Assembly (NCBI GenBank): GCA_013791905.1
Contig: VMSX01000016.1
Coordinates: 78,822 to 142,821, forward strand
DNA: 64,000 nt
Direction: 5' to 3'
DNA from: Rhodocyclaceae bacterium
GTDB taxonomy: Bacteria > Pseudomonadota > Gammaproteobacteria > Burkholderiales > Rhodocyclaceae
The notes under the pieces are model-generated. The model was not told the origin of the DNA and did not search any database. It worked only from the letters and a program-made list of their open reading frames with translations. A program made the translations under genes and the position numbers. Below, piece by piece: positions 8,299 to 17,063 of this stretch (position 1 is the first letter of the stretch; every line of letters begins with the position of its first letter).

Positions 8299-8691
8299 TC
8301 AAGTAGCGCGCAGGCGCGGCCACAGGTCGATCAGTTCAGCCGCCAGCACGATCCACCAGGCCAGTATGGCCATGCCAGCGGCGGCGGCGGCGATGTCCTT
8401 GATGACGCGGACCTTCTCGTTGTGGCGGGTCTCCACGAAGTCGCACAGAGCCTCGATGGCGGTGTTGAACAGCTCCGCCGCCAGCACGACGCCGGTGGCG
8501 AGCAGGATCACGGCGGCATCCACCCAGGCGTGCAGCCACAAGGCCAGCGCCAGTACCAGTACCGACAGCACCACTTTGTAGAGCACGCTGAAATCGTGCA
8601 GCACCGCGTAGCGCAGCCCGGCGAGGATCACGGAAAACTTTTTGAGCGGGTGGTAGCCAGGCTTGCCGGTGCCGAGAAACTTGTTCCTCAC
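8299..8691 (-). CDS. dgkA: Diacylglycerol kinase / undecaprenol kinase family (DgkA)
   Basis: A 130-residue membrane kinase with three predicted helices and the family motif AAELFNTAIEALCD, where the glutamates and asparagine bind Mg-ATP, followed by KVRVIKDIAAAAA. It phosphorylates diacylglycerol (or undecaprenol) to recycle lipid at the inner membrane. GTG 8691 overlaps the stop of the PAP2 gene (GTGA), so the two are coupled. The pairing of a PAP2 phosphatase with a DgkA kinase suggests lipid carrier or phosphatidic acid turnover. A longer upstream frame exists only as the shadow of the PAP2 gene. Confidence 0.85.
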   Translation of the reverse strand: MRNKFLGTGKPGYHPLKKFSVILAGLRYAVLHDFSVLYKVVLSVLVLALALWLHAWVDAAVILLATGVVLAAELFNTAIEALCDFVETRHNEKVRVIKDIAAAAAGMAILAWWIVLAAELIDLWPRLRAT

Positions 8692-9341
8692 GCCGCGATC
8701 CCTTCCGCTTGAACGTGGCGTGCGTAGGCAGTCGCAAGGCCCGCCCAGAGCGTGGCCACCAGAAGGCCGGCGATCACGTCGCTGGGCCAATGCACCTGGA
8801 GATGGAGCCGGGAGACCGCCACCATGAGCACCAGGGCGCTCAACACGATGCCGGCCGGTATTCGCAAGCGTGGCCGGTGCCGGGCCGTGAGCAGCCACAA
8901 AGCCAGGGCGAACGCAGCGGCATGGGTGGCGTGCCCGCTGGGAAAGGACAGGTCCGCCGGACGTGTCTCCAGCAGCATGGGCAAGATGTCCGGCCGATCG
9001 CGCCCGACCGCCGTCTTGAGCCACCAGGTGGTCAGAGAGGCGCCGAAATACGTCAGTCCCAGCAGGCGTGCCGCCGCCCATTGTCGGCGCGCGATCAGCG
9101 CCACTATTGTCAGGAGAGCCGCCGGGAGCAGGACATAGCTGGAACCGAACCAAGTGCCGGCCAGAAAGAAGCCGTCCATCAGCGGACCGCGCAGCGCGGT
9201 GAAGGACTCCAGCGCCAAGCGGTCGAACCCGGCCGTGTAGCCTTGCGTCACGGCGAAGGTCAACAGCAGGATTCCCGCCGACGCGGCCAAGGCGGCAACT
9301 ACTCCGGCCCGCGCGGCGGCGGGCTTGAAAACCGGAATCAT
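8688..9341 (-). CDS. PAP2-family membrane phosphatase
   Basis: A 217-residue integral membrane phosphatase. The three-part PAP2 signature is complete: KTAVGRDRPD (K-x6-RP type), LSFPSGHATH (PSGH) and SRLHLQVHWPSDVIAG (SR-x5-H-x3-D). Such enzymes remove phosphate from undecaprenyl pyrophosphate, phosphatidic acid or PGP in the inner membrane. ATG 9341 has a GGAG box and overlaps the stop of the upstream small gene (ATGA); the 3' end overlaps dgkA. The substrate cannot be told from sequence. Confidence 0.85.
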   Translation of the reverse strand: MIPVFKPAAARAGVVAALAASAGILLLTFAVTQGYTAGFDRLALESFTALRGPLMDGFFLAGTWFGSSYVLLPAALLTIVALIARRQWAAARLLGLTYFGASLTTWWLKTAVGRDRPDILPMLLETRPADLSFPSGHATHAAAFALALWLLTARHRPRLRIPAGIVLSALVLMVAVSRLHLQVHWPSDVIAGLLVATLWAGLATAYARHVQAEGIAA

Positions 9342-9628
9342 GATCGCAGCTCCGCCACCGCCACCGCTGGCCACCGCGGGCCGAGTGCCAGCAGACCGAT
9401 GCCGCCGGAGAGCGGCAGACTTGCCACGCCCGGCATGGTGAAAATATTGCGCTTGTGGCTGTGCAGCGGTTCGCAAATCTCGCAGCCGAGCGAAAGCCTC
9501 TGAGCCCTGTAGATCGCGCTCATGCGGGCCGGCAATTCGTCAGCCGCGCACGCTGCCAGCAACGTGGCGCGCGAGCGGATGCCTGGACCAGGCCATTGCC
9601 AGCATTTGAGAGAAGAAAAGAGTTTCAT
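9338..9628 (-). CDS. Small unknown protein, translationally coupled on both sides
   Basis: A 96-residue frame not recognised as any family. Its ATG overlaps the stop of the DUF2062 gene (ATGA, 9625-9628) and its stop overlaps the PAP2 start (ATGA, 9338-9341). Chance would rarely give both, so it is likely translated. The product starts MKLFSSLKCWQWPGPG, carries a CEIC pair near residue 53-56, and has a hydrophobic glycine/leucine-rich stretch near the C-terminus (LPLSGGIGLLALGP) that could be a weak membrane segment. An AGGACG box lies before the start. Composition is consistent with its neighbours. Confidence 0.55.
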   Translation of the reverse strand: MKLFSSLKCWQWPGPGIRSRATLLAACAADELPARMSAIYRAQRLSLGCEICEPLHSHKRNIFTMPGVASLPLSGGIGLLALGPRWPAVAVAELRS

Positions 9629-10161
9629 GACGTCCTGCATGCGCTCGTTTTCAGTTTCCTCCGACGCATTACGCGCCAGTACCAGCCCAGGCTGATCAGT
9701 GCGTAACTGGCCAGTCCGGCCAGTGTCGCGGTGATGGTCAGACCGACGAACAAAGGCAGACCGACATCTGCCAGGCGTTGCCAGAGGTCGCCATCCGCAG
9801 CGGCCGGTTGCACCGATGGTATTTGCGGTTCGGCTCCGGCGTCTTCGCCCGTGATCCAGGTGCCGAGTTTGTAGGCGGCGTAGTAGATGGGGGCGAAAGT
9901 GACCGGGTTGGTGACCAGGGTGCTCGCCGCAGCGGCGGGCACATTGGCGCGCAGGGCGACGGCGACGGCGGCCGACAGGGGAATCTGGGCGATCGGGATC
10001 AGTAGCCCGAAGAACACACCGATGCCGACGCCCAAGGCGACGCCCCGCCGCGACCAGTGCCAGAGTCGCGGATGGTGCAGCACGGGTCCCAGCCAGCGCA
10101 GCCAGCGACTGCCGACAAGTTGTTCGCGCGTGGGAAAATGGCGGCGCAGGCGCTCAAACAT
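9625..10161 (-). CDS. DUF2062 family membrane protein
   Basis: A 178-residue protein with the DUF2062 pattern: basic N-terminus (MFERLRRHFPTREQL), RGVALGVGIGVFFGLLIPIAQIPLSA, RANVPAAAASTLVTNPVTFAPIYYAAYKLG with the conserved TNP motif, and a final transmembrane helix followed by a basic tail (RRRKLK). The family is membrane-bound and of unknown function, sometimes linked to glycosyltransferases. The start at 10161 overlaps the end of usp copy 3 by 8 nt; the longer frame runs back through that gene. Confidence 0.75.
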   Translation of the reverse strand: MFERLRRHFPTREQLVGSRWLRWLGPVLHHPRLWHWSRRGVALGVGIGVFFGLLIPIAQIPLSAAVAVALRANVPAAAASTLVTNPVTFAPIYYAAYKLGTWITGEDAGAEPQIPSVQPAAADGDLWQRLADVGLPLFVGLTITATLAGLASYALISLGWYWRVMRRRKLKTSACRTS

Positions 10162-11059
10162 CGTTGTCGGCCTCGCGCGGCGGACGACCGTCGGCCATGA
10201 CCAGTACGTCACACTGCGATTCGGCCAGCACATGTTTGGTAACGCTGCCGAGCAGGAATTCCTCGATCATGTCCTTGCCCTGCTTGCCCATGACGATGAG
10301 GTCGCTGCCGTGCACCTGCTCCTGTTCGATGATGCGTTGCGCGGGGTTGCCGTGCAGGGCGAGCATGCTTACCTTACTGGGCCCGCCCACCGTGTCAGCC
10401 AGCACATGAAGTTGTTGTTGCGCCTCGTGCTTCGCCGTCGAGCGGAATTGCTGAATGACGGCATCACCAACCCCGGCATAGAGCAGTTTGCCCTCGAACG
10501 CCGACTCGAAGGCGTGCAGCAGGACGATATGGGCCTGCGGAGCGAGTTGGCGAGCCATCTGTAAGCTGCGCGCCGAAACCGGAGAAAAGTCGACCGGGAC
10601 CAGTACGCGCTGATAGGCGTGGCTTGGCGCTTGCTTGACCACCAGTATCGGCAAGCGGGTCATGCGGATCAGACGCGCGGCGGTTGTGCCGAGTAGGAAA
10701 TTGCCGCCACTGGTACCAAAAACGAGCAGACCGGCATCAATGGCTGCCGCGTGGTCGAGGATGGATTGCAGCAGTTTGCCGGTGGCCAAATGGATATCCG
10801 CCGCAATGCCATGCGCGTGACCAAGTTCGGCAGCCAGTTTTGCCAGGGAATCGTGTGCCTGTTGGTGAATATCTTCCTCAAGCTTTGCCGAGTCGCGCCC
10901 CAACAACTTATGCAATTCGTCAATGACGCGCTGGCGGATGGTGTGCATCAGGGTGAGTTGTGCGCCGGTTTCGGCTGCTAGGCGAAACGCCCGGTCGGCG
11001 GCATGCTGCGCGGAAGGTTGGAAGTCGGTCGTGGCAAGAATGCGGAATGGTGATTTCAT
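10154..11059 (-). CDS. Tandem-domain universal stress protein (copy 3)
   Basis: A 301-residue two-domain USP. The second domain retains the ATP loop GKQGKDMIEEFLLGSVT. It differs from copy 2 by only about seven residues between positions 23 and 287, but has its own N-terminus (MKSPFRILATTDFQPSAQH) and a 14-residue C-terminal extension (..ADGRPPREADNDV). ATG 11059 overlaps the stop of the upstream antiporter gene (ATGA), and the next gene starts within it, so it is embedded in the long operon. This suits a stress sensor that follows the antiporter's expression. Confidence 0.85.
   Translation of the reverse strand: MKSPFRILATTDFQPSAQHAADRAFRLAAETGAQLTLMHTIRQRVIDELHKLLGRDSAKLEEDIHQQAHDSLAKLAAELGHAHGIAADIHLATGKLLQSILDHAAAIDAGLLVFGTSGGNFLLGTTAARLIRMTRLPILVVKQAPSHAYQRVLVPVDFSPVSARSLQMARQLAPQAHIVLLHAFESAFEGKLLYAGVGDAVIQQFRSTAKHEAQQQLHVLADTVGGPSKVSMLALHGNPAQRIIEQEQVHGSDLIVMGKQGKDMIEEFLLGSVTKHVLAESQCDVLVMADGRPPREADNDV
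10199..10991. repeat. Long direct repeat, copy 2 (within usp copy 3)
   Basis: Partner of 6369-7161 at an offset of 3830 bp and in the same orientation. Recombination between the two would delete or duplicate the PAP2, dgkA and DUF6671 genes between them. Confidence 0.8.
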
Positions 11060-12708
11060 GTGCCGTTTCCCTTCGGACGTATCAGTGCAGTGAGATGCTC
11101 AACGGTGTAATCCACGGCATCGCGCATCGGATAAAGAACTGTCGGCGCACCAGCCTGTTTGAGGATTGCGCCATCTTTTTCCTCGCGCGCAACAATCGCC
11201 ACATCGCCCTGATAACGCCGTTCCTTCAAGGCATGCAGCAGGGCGCGGTTGGATTCGATGTCGGGCAGGGTGCTGATGACCCACGCCGCCTTGTCGAGCG
11301 GCAGGGCCTCCAGAAAATCGTGATCGAGGCCATCGCCGAAACGGGTGGGGAGTCCGTTGTGGCGCAGCGTGCGTGCCAGTTCCGGATCGAAGTCCACACC
11401 GAGTACGCTGAGGCCTGCGTCTTGTAGCCCCAGCGCGAGGCGACCACCGTAACGGCCGAGGCCAAACACCACGACGTCGGGTTGATCAGGCGCCCGGTGA
11501 TCGCGTTCGACAGCCAGTTCGCGGTGCGGGCGACGGCGCTCGAAGATGCCGAGCCAGGGCATCAGCCGCTCGTAGAGGGGGTGCGAATACAGGATCATGT
11601 AGGTGGAAATTGCGATGGTCACCAGGCCGACCAATGTCGTCAGTCCGAGAGCCCCGGCACCGACATGGCCAAGAGAAATGCCCATGGCGACGAAAATGAT
11701 CGAGAACTCGCTGATCTGCGCGACGGTGAGTCCGGCGAGGAAGCCGGTGCGTTTGCGATAGCCCATGTAACCCATGATGGCCATGACGATGAGCGGGTTG
11801 CCGATCAGCACGAACAGCGATAGGACAGCGGCCGGCACCAGTTCGCCACCCAGCGTCGAAAAATCAAGCTTGGCACCAAGATCGATGAAGAAGAACAGCA
11901 GCAAAAAATCGCGAATGCCGGTGAGGCGGGCATTGATGGCATCCCGATACTGGGTCGAGGCCAGCGAAAAACCGGCCAGAAAGGCGCCGGCTTCTTTCGA
12001 GAAACCGGCCCATTCGCCCAGCGCTCCCAGGCCGGTTCCCCAGGCGATGGCGAAGATCAGCAGCAGTTCCTGCGAGCGCGCCATGATGGATACCAGCTTG
12101 GGTAGCACATAGCGCATCAGCACGAACATCAGCAGCGCAGCCGCCACCACGCGCCCGGTGAGCGAAACGGCTACTTCACCGATGGATGCATCGCCCGCGC
12201 CGCGCATGGCACTCATTGCCATCATGGCGAGCACCACGGCAAGATCCTGCACGATCAGAAAACCGACTGCGATGCGTCCGTGCAGCGAGTCGAGCTCGCG
12301 CTTGTCGGAAAGCAACTTGACGATGATGATGGTGCTGGAAAACGTCAGCGCGATGGCGACGTAGATGGCCTCCATGACGCTCTTGCCCATCAGCAGGATC
12401 AGGACAAAGCCGAAGGCAATCGTGAACCCGAGTTGCCCGAGTCCGGTGGCGAGCGCTACCGGCCCGATATGCCGGACATGATGGAGGTCGAGCTTGAGGC
12501 CCACCACGAACAGCAGTACGGCAACGCCGATCTGGGCGAGCAGGTCGATCTGGTCCTGGGCCGTCACCATCCCCAGGACTGCCGGACCGGCGACGATGCC
12601 GACGACGATATAGGCGATCAAAACCGGCTGGCGCAGCCGTATGGCAATGGCGCCGGCCGCAGCGGAGATCAGCAGGAGCAAGGCGAATTCGCTGAAGACG
12701 TTATGCAT
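11056..12708 (-). CDS. CPA2-family monovalent cation:H+ antiporter with RCK (TrkA-N) domain
   Basis: A 550-residue Kef/YbaL-type protein. Residues ~1-390 form the Na+/H+-exchanger fold with about twelve helices; characteristic stretches are LRQPVLIAYIVVGIVAGP, LTFSSTIIIVKLLSD and LIVQDLAVVLAM (the QD pair of the ion site). A cytoplasmic linker leads to an RCK_N domain from about residue 413 (VVVFGLGRYGGRLALGL, GxGxxG nucleotide loop). Kef-type antiporters exchange K+ (or Na+) for H+ and are gated by ligands at the RCK domain. It is coupled by ATGA to the downstream usp gene and follows the CBS gene by 10 bp. Confidence 0.85.
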   Translation of the reverse strand: MHNVFSEFALLLLISAAAGAIAIRLRQPVLIAYIVVGIVAGPAVLGMVTAQDQIDLLAQIGVAVLLFVVGLKLDLHHVRHIGPVALATGLGQLGFTIAFGFVLILLMGKSVMEAIYVAIALTFSSTIIIVKLLSDKRELDSLHGRIAVGFLIVQDLAVVLAMMAMSAMRGAGDASIGEVAVSLTGRVVAAALLMFVLMRYVLPKLVSIMARSQELLLIFAIAWGTGLGALGEWAGFSKEAGAFLAGFSLASTQYRDAINARLTGIRDFLLLFFFIDLGAKLDFSTLGGELVPAAVLSLFVLIGNPLIVMAIMGYMGYRKRTGFLAGLTVAQISEFSIIFVAMGISLGHVGAGALGLTTLVGLVTIAISTYMILYSHPLYERLMPWLGIFERRRPHRELAVERDHRAPDQPDVVVFGLGRYGGRLALGLQDAGLSVLGVDFDPELARTLRHNGLPTRFGDGLDHDFLEALPLDKAAWVISTLPDIESNRALLHALKERRYQGDVAIVAREEKDGAILKQAGAPTVLYPMRDAVDYTVEHLTALIRPKGNGT

Positions 12709-12718
12709 GATTTGTGCC

Positions 12719-13342
12719 CTAACGCCACAGACTCAACGGCGGATCGGCGACCACCGCGCGCAGGATGTCGCTGCGCGAGACGAAGCCGACCAGCCGCCCG
12801 TTGTCGTCCACGATGGGTACGCCGTCGACGTCCTGGTCGAGCATGACGGTGGCAATGAGGCGGATGTCGGTCAGTGGTGCGGTAGCGACCACCGGCGTTG
12901 TCATGACATCGCGGACCTGCCGGCTGAGGGATGCGATGATCCGGTCGGCATCGATATTGAGTGCGGTCAGCAGGTTGCGCTCGCTGACGACGCCGATGAG
13001 TCGTGCTGCGTCGTCGAGCACCGGCGCCTGGTGGATGTGGTGGTCGTGCAAAGTCCGCCAGGCTTGCGCAACGTCATCGCTGGCGGCGACGGTGATCACC
13101 TGGCGCTGCATGACCTGCTCGGCAAGATAGAGCGGGCCGCGCTCCTGGTCGTGATGCAGCATCTCCTGATAGGCGTGGATCGCCTCCGCGCGGGGAGGGC
13201 TGGCTATTACCGCGACACCGGATTCTTCACCCTCGGTGGCGATGGGGCGCACCGCGCGCAGGCTATGGAGCTGGCGCACCTGTTTGAGTTCTTCCAGCGA
13301 GCCTCTGAAGACCGGCCCCGACATGCCGTAAATGGAAAACAT
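12719..13342 (-). CDS. Tandem CBS-domain protein
   Basis: A 207-residue soluble protein. After a ~75-residue N-terminal region lie two CBS motifs (about 78-135 VMQRQVITVAASDDV..HIHQAPVLDD, and 142-200 VMTTPVVATAPLTD..DVDGVPIVDD..LVGFVSRSDILRAV). Such Bateman pairs bind adenine nucleotides and sense energy charge or ionic strength. Sitting between a Ca2+-type ATPase (9-bp gap) and a CPA2 antiporter (10-bp gap), it may regulate one of these transporters. No DNA-binding or enzymatic domain is visible. Confidence 0.8.
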   Translation of the reverse strand: MFSIYGMSGPVFRGSLEELKQVRQLHSLRAVRPIATEGEESGVAVIASPPRAEAIHAYQEMLHHDQERGPLYLAEQVMQRQVITVAASDDVAQAWRTLHDHHIHQAPVLDDAARLIGVVSERNLLTALNIDADRIIASLSRQVRDVMTTPVVATAPLTDIRLIATVMLDQDVDGVPIVDDNGRLVGFVSRSDILRAVVADPPLSLWR

Positions 13343-13351
13343 GCGATGGCC

Positions 13352-16099
13352 TCAGGTTTTCCTGCGCCGGCCGGCGAGGAGGTGGAGCCCCAGCTTGCGT
13401 GTCTCTTCCAGAACCAGGGTACTCGATGCGATGGCGGCTGACCACAACCAGTCGCGGAGGCTGAGGTCGATGGTGTCGAATACCGCCTGCGCCGGCGCCC
13501 AATGAACGACGACAACCTGCAGCCCGACCACGCCGGCGAGCGCCAGCCAGAGCTTGCCATTGCTGAAAAACTGGCGATTAAAGGCGCTGCCATGCTCGTT
13601 GCGGGCATTGAAGATGTTGAAAAACTGGAACAGCACAAAGGTGGTGAAGGCCAGTGTCACTGCATAGTCATGGCCGCCCGTGCGTTCGCCCCAGGCGTAG
13701 GCGGTGAGGGTGCCGACCGCCATCGTCAGGCCGAAGAGCGACAGGCGCACCAGACGCTTGCCGCTCAGGATGCTGGCGTCAGGCTGACGAGGCTTTGAGC
13801 GCATGATGCCGGGACGCGCCGGTTCGACGCCGAGGGTCATGGCAGGTGGGCCGTCCATGATGATGTTGACCCAGAGAATCTGGATGGCGGTGAATGGCGT
13901 GGGCATGCCGAACAGCGGTGCGCCGAGTACTGTGAGAATCGCCCCGATGTTGGTGGACAACTGGAAGCGTACGAATTTGACGATGTTGTCGTAGATGGTG
14001 CGGCCTTCCTCGACTGCGTGCACGATGCTGGCGAAGTTGTCGTCGGTGAGCACCAGGGTGGCGGCCTCCTTGGTCACTTCGGTGCCGGTGATGCCCATGG
14101 CCACGCCGATGTCAGCGGTTTTTAGGGCCGGCGCGTCGTTGACGCCGTCGCCGGTCATCGCGACGACATGGCCGCGTGCCTGCAGCGCCTCGACGATACG
14201 CAGCTTGTGCTCGGGCGAAACGCGGGCGAATACTGCGGTGCGCTCGACCAGTTCAGAGAGGGCCTGGCCGCTGAGTCCCTCGATCTCGCGGCCTTCACGC
14301 GATTCGCCGCGCAGTTCGGTGATCAGGCCAAGATCGCGGGCGATCGCGGCGGCGGTTGCCTGATGATCGCCCGTGATCATCTTCACGGCGATGCCGGCGG
14401 TCTGGCAGATGTGAATTGCTGTGCGCGCTTCGGGACGCGGCGGGTCGATGATGCCGACCAAACCGATGAGGGTCAGATCGTTGGTCCAAGGCAGCAGATC
14501 GCCCGCCGGATCGAATTCCGCTGCGGGGATGGTGCGGCTGGCGAGGGCGAGTACGCGCAAGGCCTGCTCGGCAAACGCGTCGTTCTGTGCCGTGAATTCG
14601 GCACGGGCAGCGTCGTCGAGTGCCGGTTCCCCCACCGGGGTGAGCCAGCGGTTGGCGCGCGCTAGCAGTACGTCCGGTGCACCCTTGATCCACATGCGGA
14701 CGACTGCGCCGTCATGGTGGAAAGTGGCCATGAATTTGTTGGCCGAATCGAAGGGAATTTCGGCAATGCGCGGATGTCGATCATGCAGTGCATCGGCGAT
14801 TTCCTCTGGTGTCGAGTGGCCCGTAGTGGCTTTCGCGGCAAGCGCCAGCAGCGCGCCCTCGGTCGGGTCACCGATAAGTTCGCCATCGCGGATGCGGGCA
14901 TCGGCACAGAGCACCGCCGGGTCGCGCAGACTGTCAAATTCGGGGGCGGGCTGGCCGTCCTCGGCAGTCAGCTGTCCATCGCCCCGGTAACCTTCGCCGC
15001 TCACGGCAAAGTGGCGGCCCTTGTAAAAGACGCGGCGGGCGGTCATCTGGTTCAGGGTCAGCGTGCCGGTCTTGTCAGAGCAGATCACCGTCGTGCAGCC
15101 CAGCGTTTCCACCGCCGCCAGTTTCTTGACGATGGCGTGGCGCTTGGCCATGCGGTGCATGCCCAGCGCCAGGGTGACGGTCACCACCGCCGGCAAGCCT
15201 TCGGGGATCGCCGCGACTGCCAGCGCGATCGCGGTCATTGCGGTCTGCACGAGATCGTCGCCGCGCAGGATGCCGATAACGAAGATCAGCGCCACGACAA
15301 CGCCGGCGATCGCGGCCAGCCGTTTACCGAGCTTGTCGAGCTGCACCTGCAAAGGGGTTGCCGACTCGGCGGCCTCGGCGAGCAGGCCGGCGATCTTGCC
15401 CATCTCGGTGTGCATGCCGGTGGCGGTGACGATGGCCTCGATACGGCCGCGCGTCACCACGGTGTTCATGAAGACCATCGAGCGCCGTTCCGCCAGCGCC
15501 GACTTTTCCTCCACCGCTTCCGGGCTCTTGGCCACGGCGTGCGATTCACCGGTGAGCGCGGCCTCCGCCACTTCGGCCGAATGAGCGTGGAGCACGCGCG
15601 CGTCAGCGGGGATACGGTCGCCCGCTTCAAGCAACAGCACATCGCCTGGCACCAGGTCGACTGCCTGAATCTGCGCGGTATGGCCAGCGCGGCGCACCCG
15701 TGCGATGGGCGCCAGCATGTTCTTGAGGGCCGCCAGTGCCGCCTCGGCGCGGTGTTCCTGATAGAAACCGAGCGTCGCGTTGAGCAGCACCACAATGGCG
15801 ATGACGATGGCGTCCTTGAGCTCGCCGACTGCGCCGGCCAACACGGCCGCACCGAGCAGCACGATGACGAGGAAGTTTTTGAACTGGTCGATGAACTTGA
15901 GCCAGGCCGGACGCGGTGGCTTGCTGGCGAGCTGGTTCGGGCCGTGGCTGGCCAGTCTTGCTGCGGCCTCGGTTGCGCTCAGACCGATGGCAGGATCCAC
16001 TTTAAGGGTGACAGCGACCGCTGCCGACGCTTCTGCGTGCCAGGCGGTCAGTGCAGCAGGGCGTGAAGATTTAACGGGGGCAGGCATGACTTTATCCAT
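13352..16099 (-). CDS. P2A-type cation (probable Ca2+) transporting ATPase
   Basis: A 915-residue P-type ATPase with actuator motif LTGESHAV, phosphorylation motif CSDKTGTLT, nucleotide-domain motif KGAPD and hinge TGDGVNDAPALK. M4 carries VAAIPEGLPAVVT and M6 carries NIIMDGPPAMTLG, matching calcium site II residues (Glu in M4; Asn and Asp in M6) of the SERCA/PMR1 group. M5 reads STNIGAIL, lacking the SERCA site I glutamate, so one Ca2+ per cycle as in PMR1/SPCA pumps is inferred. ATG 16099 lies 10 bp after the exchanger stop; a longer frame runs into that gene. Confidence 0.85.
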   Translation of the reverse strand: MDKVMPAPVKSSRPAALTAWHAEASAAVAVTLKVDPAIGLSATEAAARLASHGPNQLASKPPRPAWLKFIDQFKNFLVIVLLGAAVLAGAVGELKDAIVIAIVVLLNATLGFYQEHRAEAALAALKNMLAPIARVRRAGHTAQIQAVDLVPGDVLLLEAGDRIPADARVLHAHSAEVAEAALTGESHAVAKSPEAVEEKSALAERRSMVFMNTVVTRGRIEAIVTATGMHTEMGKIAGLLAEAAESATPLQVQLDKLGKRLAAIAGVVVALIFVIGILRGDDLVQTAMTAIALAVAAIPEGLPAVVTVTLALGMHRMAKRHAIVKKLAAVETLGCTTVICSDKTGTLTLNQMTARRVFYKGRHFAVSGEGYRGDGQLTAEDGQPAPEFDSLRDPAVLCADARIRDGELIGDPTEGALLALAAKATTGHSTPEEIADALHDRHPRIAEIPFDSANKFMATFHHDGAVVRMWIKGAPDVLLARANRWLTPVGEPALDDAARAEFTAQNDAFAEQALRVLALASRTIPAAEFDPAGDLLPWTNDLTLIGLVGIIDPPRPEARTAIHICQTAGIAVKMITGDHQATAAAIARDLGLITELRGESREGREIEGLSGQALSELVERTAVFARVSPEHKLRIVEALQARGHVVAMTGDGVNDAPALKTADIGVAMGITGTEVTKEAATLVLTDDNFASIVHAVEEGRTIYDNIVKFVRFQLSTNIGAILTVLGAPLFGMPTPFTAIQILWVNIIMDGPPAMTLGVEPARPGIMRSKPRQPDASILSGKRLVRLSLFGLTMAVGTLTAYAWGERTGGHDYAVTLAFTTFVLFQFFNIFNARNEHGSAFNRQFFSNGKLWLALAGVVGLQVVVVHWAPAQAVFDTIDLSLRDWLWSAAIASSTLVLEETRKLGLHLLAGRRRKT

Positions 16100-16109
16100 G
16101 ATAAGGCTG

Positions 16110-17063
16110 CTATAGCGCGCGTCCAGTGGTGATGGTCGCCACGACGAAGACGGCATAGCTGGCCAGCAGCAGATAGCCGCGTGCGCGGCTGATGATACCG
16201 TCGCGTCCGGGAATCAGCAGGAGCAGTGACAGTGTGCCTATGCCGAGCGCGATGGCGACTTCAGCCGGTGCTGCCTGAATCGGGTGAATGCTCGCCGCGA
16301 CGCCGACAATCGCCATGCCGTTGTAAAGATTGCTGCCCAGCAAGGTGCCGACGCCGATGTCGTCGTGGCCGCGGTAACGTGCAAGCAGCACGGTGACCAG
16401 TTCGGGCAGCGAGGTGCCGATCGCCACCACGGTCGCGCCGACGATGTAGGCATCGACGCCGAAGGCGGTGGCGATGCCGGTGGCGCTACTGACGAACAAG
16501 CGTCCGGCAAAGATCAGCAGGGTAAGACCGGCAAGACCGGAAACCACCGCTAGCCATGGACGGAGCTCGTCGTCGGTCACGTCGACAAACTCACCTGAAC
16601 CACGGCTCGCGACACCGGCACGCATCAGCAGCCACAGCCAGGTTGCAAACACCAGCAGGAGGATGACGCCTTCTTGGCGGGTGATGGTGCCGTCCAGGGC
16701 AAACAGGAAAGTCAGCAGCGGTATTGCCAGGGCCAGGACAAAGTCTCGGCCGAGATCCCTTGGTGCCACCCGGATCGGTCCAAAGAACAGTGCGAGCCCG
16801 AAGAGCAGGGCGATATTGACGACATTACTGCCCAGCGCATCGCCAAGGCCGATTTCCGGCTGTCCGGAAAGGGCGGCAACGGTGGAAACCGTCAGCTCCG
16901 GGCTCGACGTCGCAAACGCAGCCAGGCTGGTCGCCACGAGCAGCTTGGGTACGCGCAACCAGGCAGCGGTACCCAGCACACCCTTGAGGAACAGTTCGCC
17001 GCCGATGCCAGCCAGGGCGATGGCGCCGAGCACTGCTAGCAGATCGTTGGCGGAAAGGGTCAT
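16110..17063 (-). CDS. CaCA-family Ca2+(K+)/Na+ or H+ exchanger
   Basis: A 317-residue membrane protein with two inverted alpha-repeats. Repeat 1 is VATSLAAFATSSPELTVST...GDALGSNVVN, repeat 2 is GATVVAIGTSLPELVTVLLA...GVGTLLGSNLYN. These hold the acidic ion-binding residues of the YrbG/NCX superfamily. About ten helices are predicted with a central acidic loop (GSGEFVDVTDDELRP). It would exchange Ca2+ (or another cation) for Na+ or H+. It overlaps mnhG by ATGA, tying it to the Na+/H+ antiporter operon, and precedes a Ca2+-type ATPase. Confidence 0.85.
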   Translation of the reverse strand: MTLSANDLLAVLGAIALAGIGGELFLKGVLGTAAWLRVPKLLVATSLAAFATSSPELTVSTVAALSGQPEIGLGDALGSNVVNIALLFGLALFFGPIRVAPRDLGRDFVLALAIPLLTFLFALDGTITRQEGVILLLVFATWLWLLMRAGVASRGSGEFVDVTDDELRPWLAVVSGLAGLTLLIFAGRLFVSSATGIATAFGVDAYIVGATVVAIGTSLPELVTVLLARYRGHDDIGVGTLLGSNLYNGMAIVGVAASIHPIQAAPAEVAIALGIGTLSLLLLIPGRDGIISRARGYLLLASYAVFVVATITTGRAL

